A DNA stretch of 64,000 nt from Takakia lepidozioides (GCA_030704615.1 CM060733.1:36208001-36272000), one strand, 5' to 3'; positions 1-11,074 are shown, counted from the stretch's first letter. Translations and numbers: made by a program. The notes: a model not told the origin generated them from the letters alone.

Positions 1-65
1 TCAGATGTTGCGAACTACATCCTAACGAGAATTTGCAGAACAGCAGAGATCAAGATTCTGCATAC

Positions 66-790
66 CTGTCCCACAGATGAGGTCCAGCACTGTGCCCTCC
101 ACGTCTGTGCATGTCTCCATAATTGTCTGAATGAAGGCAGGGCTCCGAGTCCGTGAGTACCGCAGGGGTTCCGTTGAAGTGAGGCTATGAGGGAGAAGTT
201 CCTTGGGAACGTTGTTGAACAGAACGTCGTAATCGAGTGGGTCGCAGTTCGGGTCAACCTTTCCTCCCTCCTTCCGGAAAGCAAAGGTGGAGTTTTCCTT
301 CACAAAGCAGTATGCATCGAACTGCTTCGTCTGCATACACAGGGGGAAAACGATTAGAAACCGAATGCGGCACCGCATTTGAAAGCACCCAAGCAAATGA
401 ATGGACGAGTGCCAGTGTCGTAATCACCTTCTTCCCTTCCGACCGAAGGCCCAGTGTGTTGATGCACGTCCACTTCTTTTTCAGAATCGGGACGGCGCTC
501 TTGCGGGTCCACTTCGCAATTCCTGTCTGAGTGTTTTTTCCTCTGCTCGCCAGGACAACCACACAGCCTCTGTCGTCCAACACCATGCGGGCAAGCCCGA
601 ATCCTTTCTTCCAAAAGTCCTCCGAGTACCTGTTCCAAGATGGCAAAGCTTGCAGTCCTTCCACAGGCTCTCCGTCCGGAATATCCAAGATGATCATATC
701 GCAAGACCACTCGGTGGCATTTCCGCCCCTCCTACAATCCTTGTCTGCACACACCCTCTCAAAGAACGAGACCATATTCTGAAATCCTGG
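66..790 (-). other. Permuted (beta-type) DNA methyltransferase-like domain
   Basis: Upstream in the protein is CDMIILDIPDG, in the position of catalytic motif IV (D/N/S-P-P-Y/W). It is followed by an RYSEDFWKKGFGLARMVL helix and a GCVVVLAS strand, as in beta-class N4-cytosine/N6-adenine methyltransferases. Further on, after an intron, RSPAFIQTIM and GTVLDLICGTG give the C-terminal SAM-binding motif I, again in the permuted order. The catalytic tetrad reads D-I-P-D rather than D-P-P-Y/W, so activity is doubtful. The C-terminal part after GTG is outside the window. Alternatives are a catalytically dead SAM-binding domain or a divergent RNA methyltransferase. Confidence 0.55.
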
Positions 791-3700
791 GGTGTCGGAA
801 GGCTCTTCGGCAGTCGCCTTCTTCAGTGCTCTGCCCTTCAGACCCTCCATGGTCTTCATGTATGCCAACTTGGCTGCCCGTCCATCCAAAGCCGCCAAGA
901 AACTCTCATTTACACACTGGACTACTGTTTCGGGAGCCACTTTCGGCCTCTTCATTTCCACCGGCTCGAAAGGGTGCCCCCCTGGGGGGTTGAAGAGTGC
1001 CTTCTTTGCCGAGCCAGTTCTCGTGCCTCTCGTGACAACGGTGGGCACAGGGGAGGCAGCCTGCGTTTGGGGGGTGGGCTGGTTGCAAAGTCTCCATCGG
1101 AGTCCTCTTCCTCACCCTCTTCCTGAACAGGCTGTTTCTGCTTCTTCGTTTTGGCGGGTGTCACAACAGCTGCTCCTTGCTGGCGAGTCCTCTTCTTCGA
1201 CCCCTTCTGTTGGGCCTGCACAGCTGCATCCACCGTCTTTTGTGCCATCTCAGCTGCCTTTCTGGATTCTTCCAGAGCAGCAGATTCCTTTGCCGACTTT
1301 GGCCCAGCAGGGACACGTCTTTCCTTTCTCTTCTCTTCTGCCAAGGCGTGCAGATCTTTCTCAGACTCGTCAACAATACCGCCAGACATGTCCAGGTACC
1401 ACGGGCATCCAACGAGATGCGCGGGATGCCATTGTTTCTGCATCTCGGGTGTGTAGACACAGCTTGGGCCCGCCACGGTCCAAGCCATGAAGAACGGGGG
1501 CTCTTGAGCCAGGGCCCCTGTCTGAAGGAGCACGTATTTCATATACCTGCAAGGCAGTCAGCATGCGTGAGCAAAAGTTGAGACCAACCTACTGGCAGAG
1601 TGCCACCGAAAACATAAAATGCGAATGCGGTGCCGCATTTCCGAGACAAACCTCGTAACCAGGCTTCGCATACAAGGGCAGCTGTGCTTCACCTGTAAAC
1701 AATTCGCATTGCAGCTTTCCCCGCTCCCTCCTGATGTGTAAACTCCACGCTCCTTCTTGCTGTCTGTAGCTCTCTGGCGAAAAGGTTGTCCTTGTACGCA
1801 CATCTGAAACGTGTCACGTAGTCTTCCAATGTCTGTGTTCCATCCCATTTGACGTACAAGCCGAACGAATTTGTGTGCATTACGACTTGCTCCTTCGCAT
1901 TCGACATTACCTGCGATTCCCAAATGCATTGTCACGTAGCAGTTCAGGGAATTCATGTCAGAAAAGCAAATCTGGGGAAGTACCTTGAATTACCTGGAAC
2001 CACCAAGTCATACGGTTGAGCCACACATCCACTGCAGGGTCGGAAACTTCCAGTGGAAAAGACCACATTGTCCTTATGCTCTCGGATGCATTCCAGATCG
2101 ACAGCCACCGTGTCTGCCATTTCCGATCCAATGTCAGTGGCTGGAAGAGAGTGGCTATTGCTAGGAAGGAAATTCAGTGCATTGAAACCTCACCTTCTCT
2201 TTCGCCTCCACACATGCCGTTGAGAGGTGATGCAGTTTCTCCAATTGCATGGTCGGCTGCATGGCCCGAGAATAGTGTTTTGCAATCTCGGGGATGAAGT
2301 CCTTTCCAAGTGCCGGATCTGCAATTGCCACCAGCTTCACAAGCTTTGACTTGTATTTGGTTCTGGACTTGACACCGGCTTCCTTCAAGTGCTCAGTCAA
2401 TGACTGCAACGTTTTGACCTGCCCCTCACTTTCCATGAAGAAGCGTTTGGCATGGGCCAAATCCAGCTTGATGTTTGACTGCCAACAAAAACATGCAGAA
2501 GCGTTACATTCGATTCATGTGGAAACATTACTGGAAATTGGGGAAGGATGAGCAGAGGGAAATTGGAGCACGACTTACTTCGTATATCACCTCCACCATT
2601 CCATCCATAGTGAGACGATACCATGTCCGGTCTGTTTTTGCAACGGCTTTCTGAATGAGCTCAGGCTCCAGCATTTCCGCAAACATCTGCGGATCAGTAA
2701 GACCAGTTTTCCTCACCCTGTACAGCATATGTGCCATGTGGGTATGCACGTACGCATTCTCAGTGACCCTGCAAGGCACACTCTCCAGTTCAGTACACGG
2801 AAGCACGGAATCAAACCAGAATGGAAACCGAAATGCGGCACCGCATTTCGAATGTGCTAGGGAGGGTATGAGTATCTTACGAGTTGAGGTCCGCCATGGC
2901 ATTCTTGAGCAGGGAGGAGTCTGCCGCCTTCACCTTGAGGATGACACACTCCACCATGTAATGCCAGCCAATGTGCTTGGCATGGTTCTGCTTGATGTAC
3001 TCCCACCAGGCGAGAAGTCGGTGATTCCCGTCCCACACAAAGAACATTTTTCCCGACATATGGCCGAAGTCGGGATCACCCTTCAGCGTCGCCTCGAATT
3101 CGTGGTTGCGAGTGTGCCAGTGGGTATCCCACGTTGACAATTCATCGGCAGTGGGTCCACGGGTTTCGCCGTCCTCATTCTCTATGGAAACGTAAAACGC
3201 TGCCGATCCCAGACGGTACCCTTCTCGAAATGCGAACTTGAGCTTATCCACATCTCCGGGAAGGGCCTGCCTGACGATGGGAAGGGAGACCATGCGACAG
3301 AGTGGGATTCGAAGAGTCCGCTGGAATACCCTGCTGCCCAGAACTCTGCCAATGCTACTGTGTGTCTCCTCCAACATTTTATCCGCTGCACTTTTGAAAT
3401 CCTCCGGAGACATGTCTGTAGGTGCCGGTAGTGGCTGAGCAGCTGGAGCATCCTCAACTGGAGCTGCACTCTGGGGCCTGTGTGCGGGCAATTCTGCCAT
3501 TGCAGAGGCCTCCTCCGGGCCTGCTAGCTCATCGGTGGTGAGGTCTGCCTGCGAACGTTCAGCGGCAGCACCCTCCTCCGGTACCAAATCGAGATCAACG
3601 GTCGATCCCATTGCCTTCGCTGCAGCAGAGTCGGCCCCAACATCTGCAGGCGGGAAATCCTCCAGGAACTGAGCTTCAGCTCGTGGAAGCGGTTTTGCGG

Positions 3701-4402
3701 GAGATTGTTCGCCCGTCGCCCTGATTGCCTTCTGCTTCCTCATCCTTGCAGGTGAAGGTGTCTGCTGCAATAGAATCTGTCTTCTACCCTGCTGCTTCAT
3801 TCGCGTTGGGGGGGGTGAATCGGCCTGAGCCGGTTCAGAAGCCAGTAGAGGGACGGGCTGCTTCTTCTTCGACTTTGCTGGAGAAGGGCCCGACCCCTGC
3901 TGGCGATTCTCCATGATCGAAGAACGCGAGTCGATCTCTGAGACTTTGAACTTGCCCTTCGAAGACGCGTCTTTGAATCGCAGAGGGCTAGGCCCGGCAG
4001 GAATACCCGCGCTCGGGGATCGGGTGGGTGTACGTGCTGCAGCTAGCTCCTCGGACTCTTCCTGCGGCTCTTCGGATTCCTGCGATCCCTCCAGCACGTC
4101 CACCTTTCCTGTTAGGCATGCAAACATGTTCTGCATTCAAGTCTCCTAGCATTCAGTCTAAGAATTACAGAAGCAAAATGGGGGGTTCGGTGCTCGATCA
4201 GCTGCGCGCAGCCCGATCGCATGGAGCTCTCACTGGTGGCTGGGTTGCCTGAGTGGCCTGCTGCTCGGAGATGGCAATCTCCTCCTGTAGACGCATCTGC
4301 TTCCTCCCCTTCGGCATTGGCCTACGTCCGAAGTATAATTTCCGGAGCTTGCGACGAGGTCTCCTGTCTGGTGCACGAACTCCCCCCCTCTCAGGTTCGA
4401 GC
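66..4402 (-). CDS. ParB-like plus DNA-methyltransferase-like fusion gene inside a MULE-type element (3' end off window)
   Basis: I assembled this gene from splice signals and reading phase. A probable first exon (about 4402-4237, donor GTGAGA) encodes a very basic stretch. The main exons are 4136-2881, 2768-2579, 2478-2194, 2140-1994, 1910-1802, 1692-1652, 1521-389 and 330-66, and phases agree at every junction if one C is restored in the six-C run at about 1069-1074. The product is over 1,140 aa. It has a Pro/Ser/Glu-rich N-terminal third, a ParB/Srx-like domain containing DGNHRLLA, W-rich middle exons, a Lys/Arg/Glu-rich linker with NLS-like KKRTRQQ and KTKKQKQ, and a C-terminal methyltransferase-like domain. 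The last visible exon ends at donor GTATGC inside the SAM motif, so the gene continues past base 1. The start of the 4136 exon is uncertain, because a TGA lies directly before its ATG. ParB-methyltransferase pairing is known from phage and prokaryotic mobile DNA; finding it here beside a plant transposase is an inference from motifs only. Confidence 0.6.
362..381. repeat. Intron-borne palindrome of the ATGCGG-CCGCAT family
   Basis: A near-perfect palindrome (core AATGCGGCACCGCATT) lies in the predicted 58-nt intron 331-388 of the ParB/methyltransferase gene, about 7 nt inside its 5' splice site. The core matches units of the array at 4753-6455. Confidence 0.8.
1622..1642. repeat. Intron-borne palindrome of the ATGCGG-CCGCAT family
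   Basis: The core AATGCGGTGCCGCATT lies in predicted intron 1522-1651 of the - strand gene, about 9 nt downstream of the GTTTGT donor. Confidence 0.8.
2829..2849. repeat. Intron-borne palindrome of the ATGCGG-CCGCAT family
   Basis: The core AAATGCGGCACCGCATTT lies in predicted intron 2769-2880 of the - strand gene, about 30 nt downstream of the GTAAGA donor. Confidence 0.8.
2881..3330 (-). other. ParB/sulfiredoxin-like domain within the 4136-2881 exon
   Basis: This covers roughly residues 270-418 of the exon. A segment of the type 'fix a position, then choose a set of residues' (LPGDVDKLKFAFREGY) is followed by FFVWDGNHRLLAWW. The latter matches the ParB/Srx signature in which a D-G-x-(H/R)-R-x-x-A box follows a hydrophobic strand. 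The middle carries an insertion of about 40 residues rich in W, H and D. ParB N-terminal folds bind CTP in segregation proteins and act as nuclease-like domains in phage proteins. No ParB helix-turn-helix is evident. Assignment rests on one motif and predicted strand order, so it is moderate at best. Confidence 0.5.
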
Positions 4403-6883
4403 ATAAGAAGAACAGAGAGAGGGAAAAGGGGCAAAGAGTGCAGATGGAAAGGGCGCGAGAGGGGTGACTGAGGAGACACGACAAAAGTAGATGAAACGGC
4501 GGTGATGCACCACTTGGGTTCGAAAGGTTGGACGAAAGTGTCTCCTCGTGGAGTTTGCGTCATTACGAAATTCGAATCGTTGAGGGTACGCCTGCCGTCC
4601 GAAAATCAAACATCATTATCCAACGGTCAGGCCGCGCCGCCTCATGCCCCTTCAGTCAGATAGAGTGCCGACATGTGCAGCAATTCCGTTGCTCCACGTG
4701 TTCACATTTCAAGGCATTTCCGTCCCAGCGTCTGATGAGTTGGAGCGAGAATGCGAATGCGGCGCCGCATTTCCGTTAAGTACCATCACGAAGCTACACA
4801 TCCGTACTTGTTGGAAGAAAATGCGGCACCGCATTTCCGTTCCACCTTCACATACCTTAGTTGTTGAACGGAAATACGGTGCCGCATTTCCGTCCCACAG
4901 CTCCATGTATGAGATTCAGAAGGGAAATGCGGCGCCGCATTTCCGTTCCCACTTCACATACGTTAGTTGATGAATGGAAATGCCGTGCCACATTTCCGTT
5001 CGGGAAAGTATAGAGGTCTCACCTGGACAGAAATGCGGTGTCGCATTTCCGGTCTGGAAAGGTTGAAGGTCTCACATGGATGGAAATGCGGCAACACATT
5101 TCCGTAGCACAGCTCCAGGCCGAATATACAAAACGGAAATGCGGCGCCGCATTTCCGTTCGAGAATGTCGGAAGGTGCGACTCGAACGGAAATGCGGTGC
5201 CGCATTTCTGTACCCGTTGCGCACGATTTTCAGTCAGAATGGAAATGCGGTACCGCATTTCCGTTCTGTAGAGTATTAACGTCTGACGCTGGCGGAAATG
5301 CCTTCCCGCATTTTCGTTCCACAGCTCCATGCCTCACATACAAAACGGAAATGCGGTGCCGCATTTCCGTTTTGGAATGTCGGATGGTGGGACTCCGACG
5401 GAAATGCGGTACCGCATTTCAATTCCGATGTTTCAGGATATTTCATCAGAACGGAAATGCGGTGCCGCATTTCCCTTTTAAATCTAATACATTCCGTTCT
5501 GGAATGTTGGGAGGTGCGACTCGGATGGAAATGCGCTGCCGCATTTCAGTTCCGATGGTTCACGATTTTCAGTCAGAACGGAAATGCGGTACCGCATTTC
5601 CGTTCTGGAATGATGGTAGGTGCGACTCGGATGGAAATACGTTGCCGCATTTCAGTTCCGATGGTTCACGATTTTCAGTCAGAACGGAAATGCGGTGCCG
5701 CATTTCCGTTCTGGAATGATGGTAGGTGCGACTCGGATGGAAATACGGTGCCGCATTTCAGTTCCGAGGTTCACGATTTTCAGTCAGAACGGAAATGCGG
5801 TGCCGCATTTCCGTTCTGGATAGTGTGAATGTCTCAACCGGTCGGAATTGCGCTGTATGAAGCTGTCGGAATCTTACTCGGCTCCAGGCATCAGATACAA
5901 AATGGAAATGCGGCGCCGCATTTCCTTTATGGAATGTCGAAAAGTGCGACTCGGACGGAAATGCGGTGCCGCATTTCTGTTCCCGTTGTTCATAATTCTC
6001 AATCAGAACGGAAATGCGGTACCGCATTTCCGTTCCACCTTCACATACCGTGCTTGTTGAATGAAAATGCGGTACCGCATTTCCGTTCTCGAGAGTATGA
6101 ATGTCTTTTAAGGACGGAAATGTGCTGCAGCATTTCTATCCCTCAGCTCCATGCATCAGATACAAAATGGAAATGCGGCGCCGCATTTCCGTTCTGGAAT
6201 GTCGAAAAGTGCGACTCGGACGGAAATGCGGTGCCGCATTTCTGTTCCCGTTGTTCATAAATCTCAATCAGAACGGAAATGCGGTACCGCATTTCCGTTC
6301 CACCTTCACATACCGTGCTTGCTGGATGGAAATGCGTTACCGCATTTCCGTTCTGGAGAGTATAAAGGTTTCCCCGGACGGAAACTCGGTGCCGCATTTT
6401 CCGTCGCTCTGGTGCATGACCAAGATGCAATACGGAAATGCGGCGCCGTATTTCCGTCCACCAGCAATCGAAAGAATCACTCGGGACGGGAAATCTGGAA
6501 CCTGAATGGGTTGCATTGTTCCGAAACAACACAATTGCGGCCAGTCTTGATGAGCACAACTTGGTTGTCTGACCGTTTTAACCAGCAGTCCTGGCACTTG
6601 TCAGTGCGAACGTTCCTGTCTGCACCGAGAATACTGCTGGATCCACCCTCAGGAGAAACTGTCAGGAGATGTTATTTCGTCGCCGAATCGGCCATCATTG
6701 TCCTACTCACTGGCTATGGAATCAAACCTCCCACCTTCATGCATGTAGCTTGAAACAATACTTTCCACTTCAATGTGCGACTTCCAATGTCGATGGACTC
6801 CGCAGATCCACTTAGATGGTGCCTGTGAGCCTTGGTCTGTCGCTATACTGAACCTCGCACTTGCCAACTCCGTGCGGTGTTCG
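4403..6883. promoter_or_regulatory. Divergent intergenic control region of the element
   Basis: This interval separates the first exon of the - strand ParB/methyltransferase gene from the probable ATG of the + strand transposase, so promoters of both must lie here or in the flanking 5' UTRs. Most of it is the palindromic satellite. No clear TATA box was identified. Confidence 0.4.
4753..6455. repeat. Palindromic satellite: about 31 units, 52-54 bp period, with higher-order structure
   Basis: Each unit has a roughly 20-bp palindrome, GGAAATGCGG-YR-CCGCATTTCC in its best form. It is separated from the next by about 32 bp of less conserved DNA. Units start near 4753, 4816, 4869, 4923, 4976, 5030, 5081, 5136, 5188, 5240, 5294, 5346, 5399, 5452, 5526, 5580, 5632, 5686, 5739, 5791, a degenerate one at 5842, then 5903, 5957, 6010, 6063, 6115, 6169, 6221, 6275, 6329, 6380 and 6434. 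The intervening segments fall into types that recur in order, giving a five-unit repeat of about 266 bp (5903-6168 against 6169-6434) and a two-unit repeat of about 106 bp (5526-5790). The two central bases vary (GC, TG, TA, CA) while the arms are kept. The array sits between the two divergent genes of the element. Confidence 0.95.
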
Positions 6884-9800
6884 ATGGCTCCGAATTCCTA
6901 CGCTATAGTTTGCTGTCCTCCGCAACTTGGGAGAGCCTGGATCCCAAACGAGGGAGGACTTTGCAGAGTGACTGAAACTTACCTTTGTTCCAAATTCAAG
7001 CTCAAACCGGGCACAGTTTATTTGGAAGAAGAAAGGAAGGATGTTCCTGGACAGGTTGACGAGACCATTGTCGTGCTAGGTAACGACGGAGGTTGCGGAA
7101 TCGAATGGCACGTTCCCCCGTCAGACACCATCCTGTACCGAGCTGTGGGAATGCCCATTCCCTTTCCGAATCAGTCGCTGCCCACACCATCCACAAAGGA
7201 GTCCGGAAACCGAGAGGCGGCCACTGCCAACAGAGAGGTATGCAACGATAATCATTCCCGACCTGGACCGTCAAGACCCTCCATAGCTTCTCGTGTGGAC
7301 GTATTCGACATTTCCGACGAGGAAGATGATTGCATTGAGGTACCCATGTCCTCCACACGGTCGTTCAAATCCGGCATGGACGTCTCTGTAGGTGCTACGC
7401 ATGTGCCCTCGAGCATAACTCCAACCCGGTCCATTGTGCAGCTCCTACGACAACATCACCTCGATGGTTCTCGCTCCGAGCTGGCTGCTCTCGACTATGC
7501 CAAATTCCCAGTCAGAAAGGTAACTTTTCTGCCTCCCGAAGTCGATGGCAATGTCATCTTCGAGTTTCCACCTGTTTCTTCGTCAAACAAAGCCTCCGGG
7601 ATGTTAACAGACATGGATCGAAAGCATGACGGACACCCCTGGTGTGTGACGAAGACCAGTAGCACGAAAATTGCTGATGGTGTTCGTGTACGATATGTCC
7701 TCTGTGCGGGGAAGCTGAGGTGCCTCAATCCCACCTGCTTCCACTTTCTCTCCAAAGGAGGGCGGAGAAACGAGACGGATTGGACTGGCACAACGCATCA
7801 TCCATTCATTGTCTCCAGCCAAGCTCCTGCGGGTTCTTTCAAGTGTGCACATTGCAAAGAACCACCGACGTGCATGTCCATGTGCAGAGCCAAGCAATAT
7901 TACATAATCCATTTGCTCCCGGACTTGACTAGAGCTTGCATACACGTTGGGGTCCACTGCCACCCCTTGGCGAGAGGCAACATGCGTGAGGCTGTGCAGG
8001 AAGCACACGACATCATAAAAGAGGAGGTGAAATTGAGCCCCGGAGCCAGACCAAAGCAGATTCAGCTGAAGGCAGCCCACAAGATTGCTCTTGGCAAAAT
8101 CATGTCTGAAGATGGTTCCGACCGAGAGCCCTTGACCGAAGACGAGATGCGTGACCTCTTGGAGTCCGTCTCGCACGTTTGTAGTCCGAATGTGCGGAAT
8201 CACATCGTATCTTGCAAGCAGGAGTTCGGCAGGGGTCGGACATGTACTCAATCTGGAGGTGAAACGAATGACTGGATATGACTACATCCAAGGTAGCAGG
8301 TTTCCAGGGCAAGGCAGCGAATCCGATCGTTGTTACATTTTCAAAATGTCGACGTGTGGGCCTGGGAGTGGAGTCGACTTGGTCACTCGCATGACAACTG
8401 GAAACTTGTCGAATGCTTGGGTGATGTTTGATCACATCAAGCGAATTACAAACCATCAGTGGGTGACTATGGGTGCGCATGTTTATGACTATCACTCCAA
8501 GAGGCTCATGACGATTGCAATCTGCGAGATGAAAGGGGAGGACACACAGTCCGAGATGCATATGTGGGAGGGCATAAACCAGCAGATGGCAAGGGCGGGA
8601 TTGCCAGAGCCCAATTTCAGGGGATTCATGGCAGACAACGCTCAGGCCAACTGGGCAGCGGTGCGGCGTGTGTACGGTGAGGACCCCAATGTTCCAATGG
8701 AGGGGAAAGAGAGATCTTGTGGATTCCATTGGATGCAGAGTCTATCCCACTACACTACCAAATTTGTTGCTAGCTCATTCCAGGCTGAACACCGTGTCAT
8801 TTGTACGGCGTGGAAGGATGCACCCACATTTGATGATGCGGAGGTTAAGTTTGCTATCATCGAGGCTTGGTGGAACACGTCAGGTGCAGTGGAGACAACC
8901 AATCTGGGAGCATTGCACAGCTGGTTGGGGTGGTGGCATTTTCGGTATCGACAGTTCGGACAGTACATGCGGGAGGTAGGCTGCTGTCAATTTCGTTCAT
9001 TTGTCTTTCTGTTACGGACATTTCGATTGGTCCCTCACCATTGTTTGTGTCCTTCTAGGAGCGGTGCTTGGATTCCGACACGGACATGCCGAACACGAAT
9101 ATGGCAGAATCGGTCCACTCCTCCTGGCGAGCGTCTTCTGCCGCACATCTGGTGGACGTAGTGACGGCCACAACGGAGGACATCGACAGAGCAATCATGC
9201 AGCAAGCCACGTACTACAAGTTCATGAGCGGCAAACAATGGGGCTTTGGGCCGGACAGGGAGGAATTGTTGGTACGAACAGCTTCGAGGTCCAATAATCC
9301 AGTGAAATGGGCGACAGCATTGCGAGACAAGATCAAAGGGACGCCTCTGCACCGCAGAGGTGAACACCTAGAGGGGACGTCCGGACTCGCCCTGTCAGGC
9401 GGAGGATTGAAGAGGAACCCGGGTGCGAAGAGGATTCCTGGAGATCCGACAGGAACATTCGGACAGCACCTCGAGGTCCCGTCATGTTGCCGCACAATGT
9501 GTCTTCCAGCAGTGGAAGCCCAAGAAATTCCAGATCGCCGTCGCCTTCAACCGGGGATTTCGTGCAACAAATTCCCACCGCTCCCTTGCCCCACATTCCG
9601 CCCGCTGTTATGCAGTATGGCCAAGCCATTGTGGAGACGACTGTGTCTGCCTCACAGTGGAGAATTGCTCGCACAAAGCCGTCGTTTCGAGGAAGGTGTT
9701 CCGCAATTCGTGTGGATACACGGCAACGTTGTTTAGAGATGATAAGGAGGAATCCAGATGGGGCTGTCCCTGCTCCTACTTTTACAGGAAGATTTGTCCA

Positions 9801-10488
9801 TGCAAAGTTTGCGGAGGCGACAACCACCCAGTTCTGGTTCTGCAGGCACGACATTATGACTTGCGTGTATGGAAAGCCCAAGTACGGCATACAAACAATG
9901 CCAGAGGCTCCCCCGGTGTGGCCGGTGGAACCAGGCTGCGATCTGAGTCAGGTTGAGGCCGACGCCCTTACCGCCGCAGGATTTCGGATGGTGCAGCGCA
10001 CTGACGTCCCCAGACAACCATTTCCGCTTCCACAGCCTCCACCACCGACCCCTGTGAGAGCAAGAACAATGGGACACGACAGCTCTAAGCATCCTACACA
10101 CCGTTGGGGGAAACCGAAGAGGCGGCGACCTCCCTCAAAAGTGAACGAGACAAGGATGGGGAATGCACTTCGGATGAACTGTACAATCCAGAGCTCGACA
10201 GAAGTGCCCCCACCAGGATTCGGGCGTGTGTATCAAATGGCCACGGCGGGCTCAGCTGTTCGCAATGAGGTGTATACCATCACCATTTCAGAATTACCCA
10301 CCTGCAATTGCACCGACTTCCAGATCATGGCGAACAAGGGGGCATCATACTGCCCTTGCAAGCATTTGTACTACGTGTACCTAAAGAGACTCCGTTGTAA
10401 TTCCACAACTCATCACTTCATACATGCACCAGGGTTGAGCCCCCAGGAGGTTCACACTCTTCTGAATATGGATCCAGGGGACCAGTGA
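6884..10488 (+). CDS. MULE-type transposase with SWIM zinc finger (frame-damaged copy)
   Basis: The likely start is the ATG at 6884 (MAPNSYAIV); an in-frame ATG at 6773 is the alternative. The order is: an acidic hydrophobic SUMO-interaction-like stretch (VFDISDEEDDCIEV, about 7300-7345); a Cys/His-rich DNA-binding region (CLNPTCFHF, FKCAHCKEPP, HVGVHCHP, about 7725-7975); then the transposase core with FDHIKRI, GFMADNAQANWAAVRR and CGFHW, and NTNMAESVHSSW after an intron at 8976-9058. These correspond to the DDE core and C/H motif of MULEs. The C-terminal SWIM finger is CNC(x)nCPCKH at about 10300-10365, and the stop is at 10486. Two frame changes interrupt it: one extra base near the GGGG run at 8231-8235, and a shift between about 9362 and 9480. 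I have seen this family's MADxAQANW signature in seed-free plants (recalled, not searched). The copy is probably non-functional unless the shifts are assembly errors. Confidence 0.85.
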
Positions 10489-10739
10489 GCTTGGCTTGCG
10501 GTCCACATACAATGGTACGCCCATCCTTTTCGGATAGTAGAACTGTACTGCTGCCAGTACCTCAGACTCTGGCCACACAAAGGTCCGACATATGTCTTGC
10601 CTACCAGTAACCTGTTTTGCTCGAACTAAGATATTACTATATCGTTCACTTGTTTCCACGTGCATGTATTTTTGTATGTTGGAGGGTTCATGTTTTTCTG
10701 CTTTCCGAAAACTTGCTTTCCTCATTCGACCTCCGACAA

Positions 10740-10761
10740 GGAAATGCGGCGCCGCATTTCC
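10740..10761. repeat. Palindrome of the element family, downstream of the transposase
   Basis: GGAAATGCGGCGCCGCATTTCC is a perfect palindrome matching the array consensus, about 250 bp after the transposase stop. Confidence 0.85.
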
Positions 10762-10838
10762 AAGTATCGTCGTAGGTACCCCCAGAGGCGGCCTTCGCCA
10801 ACACCAAACCGCTCCGAAATTTCGCACGTGCGAACCCT

Positions 10839-10857
10839 AATGCGGCACCCTATTTCC
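10839..10857. repeat. Degenerate palindrome copy
   Basis: AATGCGGCACCCTATTTCC keeps the left arm and loses part of the right arm. A further half-site, CCGCATTTCC, occurs at about 11211. Together they show the family extends to about 11.2 kb and stops there. Confidence 0.5.
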
Positions 10858-11074
10858 CAGTTCAGTTGCAAACCTTTCCCGCCGAATACCCGAAGAAGAC
10901 AGAATTGTGAAGTACTGCAGACTGTATTGGTGCAGACTCCATTGGTTCAATCGCGGCAAAATGGTCAGCTTCATTCCAATGTTAAGGCATGTAAAACCGC
11001 GGAATACTCTATACAGGCCAGTATGCGACGTCCTTTTGCAGTGGTATACTGGATTTCCCGTTGTACGGTCACTT

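Noticed and set aside
401-1490. + strand open frames across 401-1490
   Set aside because: They are antisense shadows of the - strand linker and methyltransferase exons, which have coherent splice phases and recognisable motifs.
4753-6455. CRISPR array
   Set aside because: Regular palindromic repeats with about 32-bp spacers look CRISPR-like. But the spacers are themselves repeated in a higher-order pattern, the repeats vary, no cas genes are present and the DNA is a plant nuclear genome.
5165-6505. Long open frames through the palindromic satellite on both strands
   Set aside because: They arise because the repeat contains no stop in these frames. Translations are the same short words repeated (NAAPHF, CRISV) and do not resemble a protein family.
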